Below, piece by piece: positions 9,429 to 18,000 of a DNA stretch of 43,182 bases. Under the pieces are notes generated by a model, which saw only the letters and a program-made list of their open reading frames with translations, was not told the origin of the DNA and did not search any database. Source of the stretch: CAYGDP01 sp964348665. Its GTDB lineage: Bacteria; Verrucomicrobiota; Verrucomicrobiia; Palsa-1439; CAYGDP01. The stretch's first letter is position 1. Every line of letters begins with the position of its first letter. Location of the stretch: NCBI GenBank assembly GCA_964348665.1, contig CAYGDP010000030.1, forward strand, positions 1 to 43,182, given 5' to 3'. The translations under genes and the position numbers were made by a program.

Positions 9429-9472
9429 CCTGGCAACGAAATCATTACACGTGTAATGATTTTGTTGCCAGG
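9429..9472. repeat. 44 bp palindrome downstream of the PaaX-like gene (one mismatch)
   Basis: This is a copy of the 8595-8636 palindrome, centred at 9450/9451. The two halves differ at a single position (ATTTTG instead of ATTTCG), which would be a G-U pair in RNA. It begins 3 bp after the stop codon and ends 28 bp before the convergent permease gene. It has no loop and no T tract, so it is not a standard intrinsic terminator. Confidence 0.93.
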
Positions 9473-9500
9473 CGGGGTGGCGTGTGACGAGAGTTGGGGG

Positions 9501-10283
9501 TTACACCTTCTCGGTCACGTTGAGTTCGCGCCGGTGCAGGAGAAAACAGGCTAATGTGAGTGCAATGGCAATGATGAGACCGAGAGTGAGATAGGCTTCC
9601 CACCGGGCAACTTCGTTCATGCTCCGGACGAAATCCATGCCAAGCGCGCTCCTCGATTGAAACCCGAAGAACTCCTTTAGATCGTTCCAGAGCAACGCTC
9701 GGAGATAATGCGTGACGGTGAACTCCTTGGCGACTGATGGGATGAGCGCCGTGATAAATTCCACCAGTGCCACGACCAGTCCGGCGATAATGGCGCGGCG
9801 CGGGAACACAAGCCCCACGAGGGTGAAAATCGCGCCGTAGGCGAAAATGGCGATCGCCGAGACTTTGATATAACTTAGCAACCATGTCCCGCCTTTTGGT
9901 TTGCCAACCGCAAGGAACGTGAGAGAAACACTGATGGCGACCAGCGCGCAGAGACAAACGCAGAAACCGACGTATTTGCCGATCAGCACGAGCCATTTCG
10001 GTATCGGGCGAGTGAACAGATAGGAGAGGGTTTTGTTTTCCAGTTCGGTGGAAATGATCGAGCTGCCGTACAGCAACGCGGTGAGGACACAAATTCCGTT
10101 CGGATAATTCATGAACATCCCGATGGCGAGATTGAGCAGGCGGTCGTTCTCGCCCAGAACGCCATGGGCGATCCCCATTCCGAGCAGTGGCAACAATGTG
10201 AGAAATCCCAGCCACAGAATTTTCCAGCCGCCGAGCATCTTCCGATACTCCAGCCGCATGAGTGCCATCATCGCGCGGATCAT
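9501..10283 (-). CDS. ABC-2 type transporter permease
   Basis: This encodes 260 residues with about six hydrophobic spans. The N-terminal LMRLEYRKMLGGWKILWLGFL and the stretch ISTELENKTLSYLFTRPIPKWLVLIGKY are typical of ABC-2 permeases (the NatB/NosY-like type, in which the loop after span 2 carries ELE/R-P residues). It is the last gene of a four-gene exporter operon read leftwards. Its ATG overlaps the stop of the ankyrin gene by ATGA (10283-10280). Its first four codons match the sequence directly following the ATPase gene at 11830, so it was probably once coupled to that ATPase directly. The substrate is unknown. Confidence 0.88.
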   Translation of the reverse strand: MIRAMMALMRLEYRKMLGGWKILWLGFLTLLPLLGMGIAHGVLGENDRLLNLAIGMFMNYPNGICVLTALLYGSSIISTELENKTLSYLFTRPIPKWLVLIGKYVGFCVCLCALVAISVSLTFLAVGKPKGGTWLLSYIKVSAIAIFAYGAIFTLVGLVFPRRAIIAGLVVALVEFITALIPSVAKEFTVTHYLRALLWNDLKEFFGFQSRSALGMDFVRSMNEVARWEAYLTLGLIIAIALTLACFLLHRRELNVTEKV

Positions 10284-10288
10284 GATTT
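10273..10288. repeat. 16 bp direct repeat, left copy
   Basis: GCGCGGATCATGATTT occurs here and again at 11823-11838. Each copy contains the last codons and stop of an upstream minus-strand gene and the ATGATCCGCGC start of the permease. Together they bracket the ankyrin gene and the hairpin-rich spacer. Confidence 0.95.
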
Positions 10289-11512
10289 TTTTGCTCCTTC
10301 CGTTTCTTTATTCGTGAGCATTTCGACGATTGTAAAAAACTCCCTGTTTTGGCTCGCTCTTTCGGCCGCCCACTGTAGTGGCGACTTGCCGTCGGCGCTC
10401 TTTGCTCGCGGATCTGCTCCAGCCGTCAAAAGGAATTGGACAGTATCAAGTCGTCCTTGTGCGATGGCACAAACCAGCATCGGTCTGCCCGTTTGATCTG
10501 TTGCAGTCAATTTCGCGCCGCGCTCGATGAGCGCACGAAGGAATGCTGGACTGCATTGAGCTGCAGCCAGAACGGCGACAGCGTCAAGCCACTGGGGTGT
10601 TTTGTTGGCCACGAGTTCGGCGACCGCTTCAAGCCCTTTGTCTGCGGCCCAGATAAGCTCTTCGGCCGTTGGTTGATTGGGAATCTTGCTCTCCTCTAAT
10701 GCCTGCTTTACAGATAAGTCGAACATTTGGCTCATTTGCGACTGCAGCTTTTTCTTCTGTGCATTACTCAATACAGCGAAGATTGCTTCCTGTTCGGGCC
10801 GTATCTCGCGTCCCACTACGGCAAAGACTACCGCCGGAGGATACATCTCTACTGGTTTTCCTCCCGCGACCACGGATGGCAAAGGTAATGCCGACGTCAT
10901 TTCGGGGCGTTTACGGATCGGGAGGCGTCGAGCCAGTGTTGCATCTTTTCCGATCATCTGGAAACTCTTGGCGTCTGGGATATCGTGGTCGCCCGCTTCA
11001 AAATATCTAAAGCCAAGAAGAACGCGTGCTTCGTCTAGGTCGAGAAGCGGCGCTAGGTCGTCAAAAATGTCCTCTGCCATAATAGGATGGTTTTCAGGAT
11101 TTAGAACTCTCTCGACCGCATCGAGGTTTGTGCTGCTGACACAATATTTCAGGAGTTCCACAGGCTTGCCGCGAAAACGGGCTCGATCGAGTTCGCCCAC
11201 GTTACCGAAGTAGTCGGGATCGGAGTTGTATTCGTCAATGAGCTGTCCATGGCTGTAAAGAAAGTAAACGAGAACGTCGCTGTCGTGTATGAGGAAAGCG
11301 AAGACGGCGGTGGAAAGTTTTTGAGAAATGGCAGTAGCGAGCCGGTTCAATTCGCGCTCGTCTTGCTCGTCAGAGGCTTCGTCGTATACAGTTACCCAAC
11401 CATTCTTCGGCGGCGAGACATAGGCGCGTTGTTTCACGAGCGGCGTGAGGATGCTCACGACGTTCTCCTGGGATTCCGAGCGAATTTGGTAATTTGTAAA
11501 GAATGATCCCAT
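10280..11512 (-). CDS. Ankyrin-repeat protein inserted in ABC operon
   Basis: This encodes 410 residues. The N-terminal domain (about 1-110) starts MGSFFTNYQIRS and carries AYVSPPKNGWVTVYDE and VFAFLIHDSDVLVYFLY; it recurs in hypothetical proteins, but I know no function for it. A middle region of about 190 residues is not recognised. The C-terminal third has about three ankyrin repeats: LDAVAVLAAAQCSPAFLRAL, TDQTGRPMLVCAIAQGRLDT and SADGKSPLQWAAERASQN. No signal peptide or membrane span is seen, so it is probably cytoplasmic. It sits between the ATPase and permease of an exporter operon and overlaps the permease start by 4 bp. The flanking 16 bp direct repeats argue that it is a later arrival and not part of the transporter. 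Confidence 0.8.
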   Translation of the reverse strand: MGSFFTNYQIRSESQENVVSILTPLVKQRAYVSPPKNGWVTVYDEASDEQDERELNRLATAISQKLSTAVFAFLIHDSDVLVYFLYSHGQLIDEYNSDPDYFGNVGELDRARFRGKPVELLKYCVSSTNLDAVERVLNPENHPIMAEDIFDDLAPLLDLDEARVLLGFRYFEAGDHDIPDAKSFQMIGKDATLARRLPIRKRPEMTSALPLPSVVAGGKPVEMYPPAVVFAVVGREIRPEQEAIFAVLSNAQKKKLQSQMSQMFDLSVKQALEESKIPNQPTAEELIWAADKGLEAVAELVANKTPQWLDAVAVLAAAQCSPAFLRALIERGAKLTATDQTGRPMLVCAIAQGRLDTVQFLLTAGADPRAKSADGKSPLQWAAERASQNREFFTIVEMLTNKETEGAKKS

Positions 11513-11829
11513 TTAGTTTTCCCCCATCGCATTTCGAACCTGGTGAAAAACGACGGTCCCGTCGCGCGAGGACGCGCGGCCTACAATTACAGGTTGGCTT
11601 TGCCCCCCCGAAGGATTCGCCGCTTCACAGAAGCGGCCTACATTTCGGAGACGATGCTGCCGCCCGCTCGATGTTGGTTGGGGTGAGCGAAGCTTTGGAG
11701 TGCGGCGATTGATCGCCGCTTTGATGTTGGACGATTCATCGTCCTTGCTGTTGTTGTGATGGCGGCGATGAATCGCCGCCGTGGAAAGCGCCAATGAATT
11801 GGCGCACTCCAAAACTGTCGAGGCGCGGA
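11513..11829. other. Hairpin-rich intergenic block, no gene
   Basis: These 317 bp between the ankyrin gene and the ATPase gene contain no convincing gene. They hold two GC-rich hairpins ending in GGCCTACA (11563-11578 and 11619-11637) and the compound inverted repeat at 11694-11813. The first codons after the ATPase stop (minus strand from 11833, reading Met-Ile-Arg-Ala) are a leftover copy of the permease start. Confidence 0.8.
11694..11813. repeat. Compound inverted repeat enclosing four palindromes
   Basis: An outer 11 bp stem (TTTGGAGTGCG at 11694-11704 against CGCACTCCAAA at 11803-11813) encloses four short palindromes, each with a two-base centre: 11702-11719 (GCGGCGAT/ATCGCCGC), 11729-11744 (GGACGAT/ATCGTCC), 11761-11780 (GGCGGCGAT/ATCGCCGCC) and 11788-11805 (GCGCCAAT/ATTGGCGC). 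The first and last overlap the outer stem by a few bases. Single-stranded, it would fold as a multi-arm clover. It is non-coding and resembles dispersed palindromic repeats common in Verrucomicrobia. Confidence 0.85.
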
Positions 11830-11838
11830 TCATGATTT
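11823..11838. repeat. 16 bp direct repeat, right copy
   Basis: Second copy of GCGCGGATCATGATTT (first at 10273-10288). It spans the last two codons and stop of the ATPase gene and continues as ATGATCCGCGC, identical to the permease start. Confidence 0.95.
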
Positions 11839-12768
11839 GCCTGCCTCCAGCAGGTATTTGAAGACGGCATCGAGATTGTCGTCTTGCGATGTGATTTCGC
11901 TGACAACGAATTTCCCGGACACGACCAGGGACGGAAATTTTTGATAGAAATCGCCCGGGCGATGAGTGAGAAGTGTGAGGGCGTTTCGTTCGGTGTCGAG
12001 TTCGAGTCCGGCTAGCGGCATTTCGGCGATCAACTCGCGCGCCAGTTCCTTGATCCGGTCGCTGCGAACGGTGATCCGGTGCGGATAATCATCCATCAGG
12101 TCGCGGATTTCGTGGACGTTACCGGCGGCGAGAACGCGTCCGCTGGTAATGAGCAAGAAATCGTCGGTCATGGTTTCGACTTCGTGAAGGATATGGCTGG
12201 AGATGATGATGCTTTTGCCTTCGCGACCGAGTTGTCTGATGATTTGCACCATGTCGTAGCGTCCTTGTGGGTCGAGACCGCTCAAGGGTTCGTCGAGGAT
12301 GAGAAATTCGGGGTCGTGCGCGAGTGCTTGCGCAAGTTTGGTGCGCTGGCGCATGCCCTTGGAATAGGTGTTGATTTTGCGGTCGGCCCGGTCGCTCATG
12401 CTGACGCGTTCCAGCGATTTGCGCGCGCGTGCGCGGGCTTCTTCGCGTGGATACCCGTTGAGCGAGCAGAGGGTTTCGACGAATTGTGCGCCCGTCATGA
12501 AATCGTAGAACGCATCTTGCTCGGGGCAAACACCGACGCGGTGGAAAAGCGCGGCATTATTCCATGGTGGCTCGCCGAGGACTTGGATTGTACCCCCGGT
12601 GGGCTGAAGCTGGCCGGTGATAAGTTTGAGGAAAGTGCTTTTTCCAGCGCCGTTGGGGCCGAGGAGACCGTGGACGCCGCGAGGCAGAGAAAGTGAGACG
12701 TCATTGACGCCGAGCACCAGCCCATAGAGCTTGGTCAGATTCTCGCATTGGATCAGTGTGTCGCTCAT
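11830..12768 (-). CDS. ABC transporter ATP-binding protein (second ATPase)
   Basis: This encodes 312 residues. Walker A is GLLGPNGAGKST at about 33-44, the signature is YSKGMRQRTKLAQAL, Walker B is FLILDEPLSGLDP and the switch histidine lies in SSHILHEVE. After about residue 220 comes the C-terminal extension usual for ABC-2 exporter ATPases (VRSDRIKELARELIAEMPLA). It should energise one of the neighbouring permeases. Its start overlaps the stop of the upstream permease by ATGA (12768-12765). Downstream it now meets the hairpin block and ankyrin gene instead of a permease. Confidence 0.95.
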   Translation of the reverse strand: MSDTLIQCENLTKLYGLVLGVNDVSLSLPRGVHGLLGPNGAGKSTFLKLITGQLQPTGGTIQVLGEPPWNNAALFHRVGVCPEQDAFYDFMTGAQFVETLCSLNGYPREEARARARKSLERVSMSDRADRKINTYSKGMRQRTKLAQALAHDPEFLILDEPLSGLDPQGRYDMVQIIRQLGREGKSIIISSHILHEVETMTDDFLLITSGRVLAAGNVHEIRDLMDDYPHRITVRSDRIKELARELIAEMPLAGLELDTERNALTLLTHRPGDFYQKFPSLVVSGKFVVSEITSQDDNLDAVFKYLLEAGKS

Positions 12769-13760
12769 GCTTTCAGCAGTTTGGAGAGTTTATAGACGAT
12801 GCCCAACAAACATCCTGTTGAGACAGTGACGAGATACCAGACGGAAGGAGCGAGGCGGTGAGGATCGGTTACGCTACGAGTCCAGTCACCGGCTTCCCAG
12901 CCTTGTGAGCCGATGGATTTAAGGAGCGATGGCACATCGAGGATTTGGTGACAAACGACGCGTAGATTCGCGGTGAACGAGAAAATCAACGGCCACGATT
13001 TTGTTTTTAATTCCTCTACGTGATTGAGCGAGGCGAACATCATTTCGCCCATCAGCCAGATGACCAACCAGCCGATTATCGCGAAGGCAGCACTCCGCGT
13101 CCACGTTGAGAGAAGGAGAATGAGAAGCGTTGATGGCACGGCGATCGTGAGGAAACAGAGGAATAATTTGGGAAGGAGCATCCAGGTCTGGCTGATGACT
13201 GAATAACTTGGCGAAAACGCGACAGCCAATCCGTAGAGAAACAGGGCGGGGACGAGCGTGACGAGAGCGATGAAGGTAGCGACAATGGCGCCTTTGCCGA
13301 GGAGATAGTGCCAGATCGAGATGGGTCTGGAAAAGTAAACCAAATGCGCTTTGGTACGGATATCGCGGGAGATTAGAGTGGCGCCAACAAAGCCGACGAG
13401 CACGGGTACAAAGAACGAGATTTGGAAGAAGCGCGTTTGCCAATCGAACAGCACCGACCAAAGGGTTAGGCGCATGGTATCTGGGTTGTCCAGAAACGCT
13501 TTGGCGAGAGGTCCCCCGATCATTTTGAGTAATTCATTCCATTGATCGCCGAGACGTTGTTTGTGATCGCTCATATAGCCGATGAGCCAAAATCCCCAGC
13601 CGAGCCAAAGCAACGGCCAGCAGGAAACGATCAACAACCACCGCAACCCGCGGGCTTTCCACGCCAGCACGGTGCCAGTGCGCGTGATCGGCCACCAGCG
13701 CTGCCACGAGGCGGTCAGCGCGCCTTTCCAATGACGATAGCCGAGGTCGAAGATGGGCAT
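12765..13760 (-). CDS. ABC-2 type transporter permease (first permease)
   Basis: This encodes 331 residues. The N-terminus MPIFDLGYRHWKGALTA followed by a Trp-rich segment and ITRTGTVLAWKARG is typical of one ABC-2 permease group. About six membrane spans follow, with SRDIRTKAHLVYFSRPISIWHYLLGK as the conserved cytoplasmic loop after span 2. It probably pairs with the ATPase ahead of it (13932-14852) or with the one that overlaps it (11830-12768). The 171 bp upstream carry dispersed repeats, so this junction with the first ATPase is not a tight overlap, unlike the others. Confidence 0.9.
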   Translation of the reverse strand: MPIFDLGYRHWKGALTASWQRWWPITRTGTVLAWKARGLRWLLIVSCWPLLWLGWGFWLIGYMSDHKQRLGDQWNELLKMIGGPLAKAFLDNPDTMRLTLWSVLFDWQTRFFQISFFVPVLVGFVGATLISRDIRTKAHLVYFSRPISIWHYLLGKGAIVATFIALVTLVPALFLYGLAVAFSPSYSVISQTWMLLPKLFLCFLTIAVPSTLLILLLSTWTRSAAFAIIGWLVIWLMGEMMFASLNHVEELKTKSWPLIFSFTANLRVVCHQILDVPSLLKSIGSQGWEAGDWTRSVTDPHRLAPSVWYLVTVSTGCLLGIVYKLSKLLKA

Positions 13761-13763
13761 GTT

Positions 13764-13823
13764 TTTAAAAATTCAAAATCCAAGCACCAAACTCCAAAGA
13801 AACACCAAATCCCAAAACCCAAG
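13764..13823. repeat. CCAAA/CACCAAA-type intergenic repeat
   Basis: This is an A/C-rich stretch with AATCCAAGCACCAAACTCC and CACCAAATCCCAAAACCC. The same vocabulary (TTCCAAGCACCAAACACC, CCCAAACTCCAAACTCC) returns at about 31150-31297, where it forms the 5' end of a gene. It belongs to a dispersed repeat class and does not code here. Confidence 0.6.
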
Positions 13824-13824
13824 T

Positions 13825-13906
13825 TGTCATTCTGAGCGAAGCGAAGAATCTCTGCCGTTGTTGGTGCGCTGACACAAGAGATGCGTCGCTTTCGCTCAGC
13901 ATGACA
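13825..13906. repeat. TGTCATTCTGAGCGAAG-type inverted repeat element
   Basis: The left arm TGTCATTCTGAGCGAAGCGA (continuing AGAATCTC, 13825-13852) is matched by an imperfect inverted right arm at 13878-13906 (GAGATGCGTCGC, TTCGCTCAGCATGACA). The arms enclose about 25 bp. This is a well-known class of small dispersed palindromic element found in several phyla. The changes in the right arm suggest an old copy. Confidence 0.85.
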
Positions 13907-13931
13907 GTCGGAAGTTTGGAGCTTGGATGTT

Positions 13932-14852
13932 TCATGCTTTTGGTGGCGCTACGGCGATGGCGTCGAGATAGATGCTCTCCAGAGAACTCCTTGTCAGTTG
14001 AAGCTGGCGGATACGGGCTTGGAGGCGATTTGCTGTGGCAAATGAAAGCTGCGGGATGTTTGCCGCACCGCTCACGCGGAGTTGTGTGGGGGTGGAAACG
14101 GCAACGGTGCAGCCCGATCCCCGAAGCGCTTCGGCGAAGGGAGCACTCTCGGCGTGCAAATCAATGGTGTAATTATCCGAGGCGGACTGCTGCAGTTTGG
14201 CAAGGGAATCGGACTTGAGCAAACGACCGCGTCCGACGATGACGACGTGGGAACAGACGACTTCGATGTCGTGAAGAAGGTGTGTTGAGAGGAGGACGGT
14301 GATATTGCGTTTGGTGGCAAGATTCGAGATAAGTTTGAGCATCCGATCCCGTCCTTCCGGGTCGAGACCGTTGGTGGGTTCGTCCAGAAAGACGAGTTCT
14401 GGGTCGTGAATGAGGGCTTGGGCGAGTTTCGCCTTTTGTTTCATTCCGGTGGAGAAGGTTTGGAGTTCGCGGTAACGCTCCTCGGCGATACCGACCCAGT
14501 CGAGGATTTCATGGGCGCGACGAAGGGCTTCTCGGCGGTGCATACCCGCCAGCTCACCGGTATAGGCGACGCATTCGACGGCGGAGAGGCCAATAAAGTA
14601 ACAATCGTCTTCCGGCATATAGCCGATCCGCTGGCGAATCTCACGGCTGCGACGGCGAATATCAAGACCGAGAACCCGACCTTCCCCCATGCTGACACGG
14701 ACAAGCCCGAGCAGGCACTTAATTAATGTGCTTTTGCCAGCGCCATTGGGGCCGAGCAGGCCGACGGCGCCGGCGTCGAGGCGCAAGCCGACGTCGTCGA
14801 GCGCCTTGATGGCGCCATAGTATTTGGTCAAACCCTCCAATTCGATGACCAT
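13932..14852 (-). CDS. ABC transporter ATP-binding protein (first ATPase)
   Basis: This encodes 306 residues from an ATG at 14852. Walker A is GLLGPNGAGKST (about 32-43), the signature is FSTGMKQKAKLAQAL, Walker B is LVFLDEPTNGLDP and the switch His lies in LSTHLLHDIEVV. The C-terminal extension is of the ABC-2 exporter type. It is the promoter-proximal gene of the leftward ATPase-permease-ATPase-permease operon and is divergent from the giant repeat-protein gene. The substrate is unknown. It is not a HlyB-type ATPase (no fused membrane domain), so it is not an obvious secretion machine for its neighbour. Confidence 0.95.
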   Translation of the reverse strand: MVIELEGLTKYYGAIKALDDVGLRLDAGAVGLLGPNGAGKSTLIKCLLGLVRVSMGEGRVLGLDIRRRSREIRQRIGYMPEDDCYFIGLSAVECVAYTGELAGMHRREALRRAHEILDWVGIAEERYRELQTFSTGMKQKAKLAQALIHDPELVFLDEPTNGLDPEGRDRMLKLISNLATKRNITVLLSTHLLHDIEVVCSHVVIVGRGRLLKSDSLAKLQQSASDNYTIDLHAESAPFAEALRGSGCTVAVSTPTQLRVSGAANIPQLSFATANRLQARIRQLQLTRSSLESIYLDAIAVAPPKA

Positions 14853-14935
14853 AAGTGATTGTCAAAAAGACATTCTTATGACAAACAAAGGGTTGGTTTG
14901 GTTTCAAAGAAAGGCGCGAAATCTGCTGCTAGTTC

Positions 14936-14963
14936 TTGACAGGAGATTATTCGACGGTATGCT
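14936..14963 (+). promoter_or_regulatory. Predicted promoter of the giant RTX-like gene
   Basis: TTGACA at 14936-14941, 16 bp spacer, TATGCT at 14958-14963 (four of six consensus positions, including the key T, A and final T). The expected start of transcription is about 14970, three bases before the ATG of a 22-codon ORF at 14973. Confidence 0.5.
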
Positions 14964-14972
14964 TGGAGGTGC

Positions 14973-15041
14973 ATGGGCAGAATCTCTTGGAATACTACTA
15001 GCCGCATTGGCCGAGTCCGAACTCAGGAGGGTCAGCGATGA
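14973..15041 (+). CDS. Possible 22-residue upstream ORF coupled to the RTX-like gene
   Basis: The frame starts ATGGGCAGAATC, encodes Met-Gly-Arg-Ile-Ser-Trp-Asn-Thr-Thr and so on, and stops at TGA 15039-15041, overlapping the downstream ATG (15038-15040) as ATGA. GGAGG is only 3 bases upstream of the ATG, but the predicted transcript would begin at about 14970, so the ORF could be read leaderless. The peptide has no family resemblance. It may be a translational-coupling leader or may mean nothing. Confidence 0.3.
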   Translation: MGRISWNTTSRIGRVRTQEGQR

Positions 15042-18000
15042 GCTTGCGAAGACTGCGAAGAGGATTAAACTGGGGTCAACTCCGCCATTTTTTCAGCGGG
15101 GGCAGCCGAAAACAGCCAACGGGGCGGGTGGGGAAGCGGCCGGTTAATACGGCGCCGATCTTTATCGCGGAGCCTCTCGAAGGTAGGATTGCGCCGAGTT
15201 ACACCGCTTCACTGGTGGGTGGCGTGGTCACTTTCACGGGAAACCTAAGCTCGGACGATTTTACGTTGGCCTCCGTCACAATTGGGCCTAGCACTTTCCT
15301 TTCGCATTCGCGGTTTTTGGCGGGGGACGCCTTTTTTGCCAGTGATTTGGATTTGGATACATCGGTGGCCGGCGTGCAAACGATGGATGTAACTTTGCTG
15401 ACGCAAATCGTTATCAATACGGGAGACGGTGACGATAATGTTTCGGTGGCAAATTCCATCACGTTACCAGCCGCCATTGACGGCGGGTTGGGAAACGACA
15501 ACCTCACGGGCGGCGGCGGGAATGATACGATCGTTGGCGGGATCGGATCCGATACGTTGTCGGGGAGCGACGGCAATGATACGCTGATCGAGACCGTTGG
15601 GGTCAATTCCATGAGCGGCGGCAAAGGCGATGACTCCATCACTGGCGGTTCCAGTGGAGACACCATTTTTGGAAACGAAGGAAACGACACGTTGGTTGGC
15701 GGCGGCGGCGATGACATCTACTTCTTCACGTCCAGTGTCGTCGAAGGAACCGATATCGTCACGGAAACAGCAGCCCAAGGGATCGATCGGCTCGATTTTT
15801 CCGGTGTCACGACTCAAGTCGTTTCTGTCAGTCTTAGCACAACGGCATTCCAAATCGTTACCCTGACTCATAACCTCACTTTAACCAATACCGAAGTGGA
15901 AGATGTGACCGGCGGGTCGCTAGCCGATATCATCATCGGGTCGGCGGTGAACAATCTGCTCAATGGCGGCGGGGGCGATGACTCGATCACCGCTGCGGAT
16001 GGTGATGATTCCATCGTTGGTAATGATGGCAACGACACGTTGTTGGGGGGCGATGGCAACGATACCGTGACGGACACTGTTGGGTTGAATAGTTTATTTG
16101 GTGGCAATGGCAATGATTCGTTGGTGGGCGGAGTGGATGGCGATACGCTGTCCGGCGATGCCGGCAACGACACCCAAAGCGGCGGAGCGGGCAGCGATTT
16201 TTACTTATTTGACGCCGACTCCGCCTTGGGAAGCGACCTCATCAATGAAGCCTCCACCGATGGCACGGACCGGCTGGATTTTTCGACGACGACGACCTTG
16301 ACCGTCACACTCGATTTAAGTTCTACATCCGCTCAAGTTGTTAATGCCAATCTCACACTTACTCTTATCAGCGGAAACGTCGAGCAAGTCACCGGTGGTT
16401 CGCTCAATGACACTCTCACTGGCAATTCTAGTGATAATCGTTTGGAAGGCGGTCCTGGCAATGATTCGCTCTCCGGGAGTGCTGGGAATGACAGCTACGC
16501 GTTTGATGCCGATGTGGCGCTTGGCACGGACATCATCATTGACACGGCTGGCAACGGCACTGGCGACGGGTTGGATTTTTCTGCAACGACAACCGGCTTG
16601 GCTGTGACGGTTGACCTCTCTTCAATGTCCATTCAGGTTCCTGTGACCGGGTTGACGTTGAACATGACCAATGCCGAATTGGAAACCGTTACCGGCGGAT
16701 CGGGGAACGATTCTCTAACGGGTGGCGCGGTCGCCAATACATTACAAGGCGGTCCTGGTGACGACACCCTGACCGGCGGCGCCGGCAACGACTCATATCT
16801 GTTTGACGCCGACAGTGCGCTGGGCACTGATTTGATCACGGAACTCGCGGCGGGAGGCACTGACCGTTTGGATTTCAGTCCGACCACGAGCGTGACGATG
16901 AATGTCAACCTCGGCACCACCGGCGCGCAAGCCGTATCCGGAACGCTCACCATCAATCTGGTGAACGCCGAGGTGGAAGAAGCCACGGGCGGTTCACAAA
17001 ACGATACGCTCTTTGGCAACGCCGCGGACAACCGGCTCGAAGGCGGACCGGGCGATGATTCCCTAAGTGGTCTCGCTGGCAATGACACCTACGCCTTTGA
17101 CGCGGATTCCCCGTTGGGAGTGGATGTCATCGTGGAGGGTGGGGGTAGCGGCACAGCCGACGGACTGGATTTTTCGACAACAACAACCGCCGTTAGTTTG
17201 ACGGTGGACCTTTCCTTGGCGACACTCCAGATTGTTTCTCTGGGTACGCTTCGTCTCAACCTCACTGGCGCGGCCTTGGAAACAATCACTGGCGGAGCGG
17301 GGAACGATATTTTTACAGGAACAGCCGGCGCGAACACCTTGTTCGGCGGTGAAGGAAACGATTCCCTAGTTGGAAATGCCGGTAACGATTTCCTCGACGG
17401 TGGCAACGGAGACGACACGATCTCTGGCGGCGACGACAACGATATTCTGCTCGCCGGCGCAGGCACTAACGTCGTGACGGACGGCGCCGGTGATGACTCG
17501 ATGGATTTGAGTTCGAACGCCATCGCCGTGACTCTGACAACCGGCGGCGGTAATGATACGGTGATTGGAACTCCCTTGGCCGACAGTGTCACGGGGGGGG
17601 CGGGTGCCGACTCGCTCGTGGGCAACGCAGGCAACGATACCCTCGATGGTCAAGGTGGGAATGACACCCTCGACGGTGGCGGTGATAACGATGTCATCCT
17701 CGCGGGTTTGGGAAATAACACGGTGACGGATGGAACGGGCAACGACTCCGTGGATTTAAGTTCCAATGGAGTGGGCGTGACCCTCGCCACGAGCGGAGGA
17801 AACGACACAATTCTTGGGACTGCTTTCGACGATAGTTTCCTCGGCAGCGCCGGCAACGATTCGCTGGTGGGGAATGACGGAAACGACACGTTGACAGGCG
17901 GAGACGGAAATGACGCCTTAAGCGGCAATGGTGGCAATGACGTGCTGCTCGGCGGAGACGGTTCCGATTCGCTCGACGGCGGCAGCGGCAATGATTCTTT

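Noticed and set aside
9429..9472. Bidirectional intrinsic terminator between the convergent PaaX-like and permease genes
   Set aside because: It is a loopless palindrome with no T tract, and an almost identical copy lies upstream of the gene, where a terminator would make no sense.
8595..9472. CRISPR adaptation gene (Cas2) because of the Cas2-like central domain
   Set aside because: The gene has the full PaaX architecture with an N-terminal winged helix and C-terminal domain. There is no cas1 and no repeat-spacer array nearby.
11694..11813. tRNA or structured RNA gene because of clover-like folding
   Set aside because: The arms are symmetric palindromes with two-base loops and there is no anticodon arm, T-loop or CCA context.
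10289..11822. Insertion sequence between ABC genes
   Set aside because: No transposase or terminal inverted repeats are present. Only the 16 bp flanking direct repeats suggest insertion, so it is reported as a scar and not as an IS.
9501..14852. Type I secretion system for the RTX-like protein
   Set aside because: The ABC genes are stand-alone ATPases and ABC-2 permeases. There is no HlyB-type fused exporter or HlyD adaptor. The TolC-like gene belongs to the metal-efflux operon.
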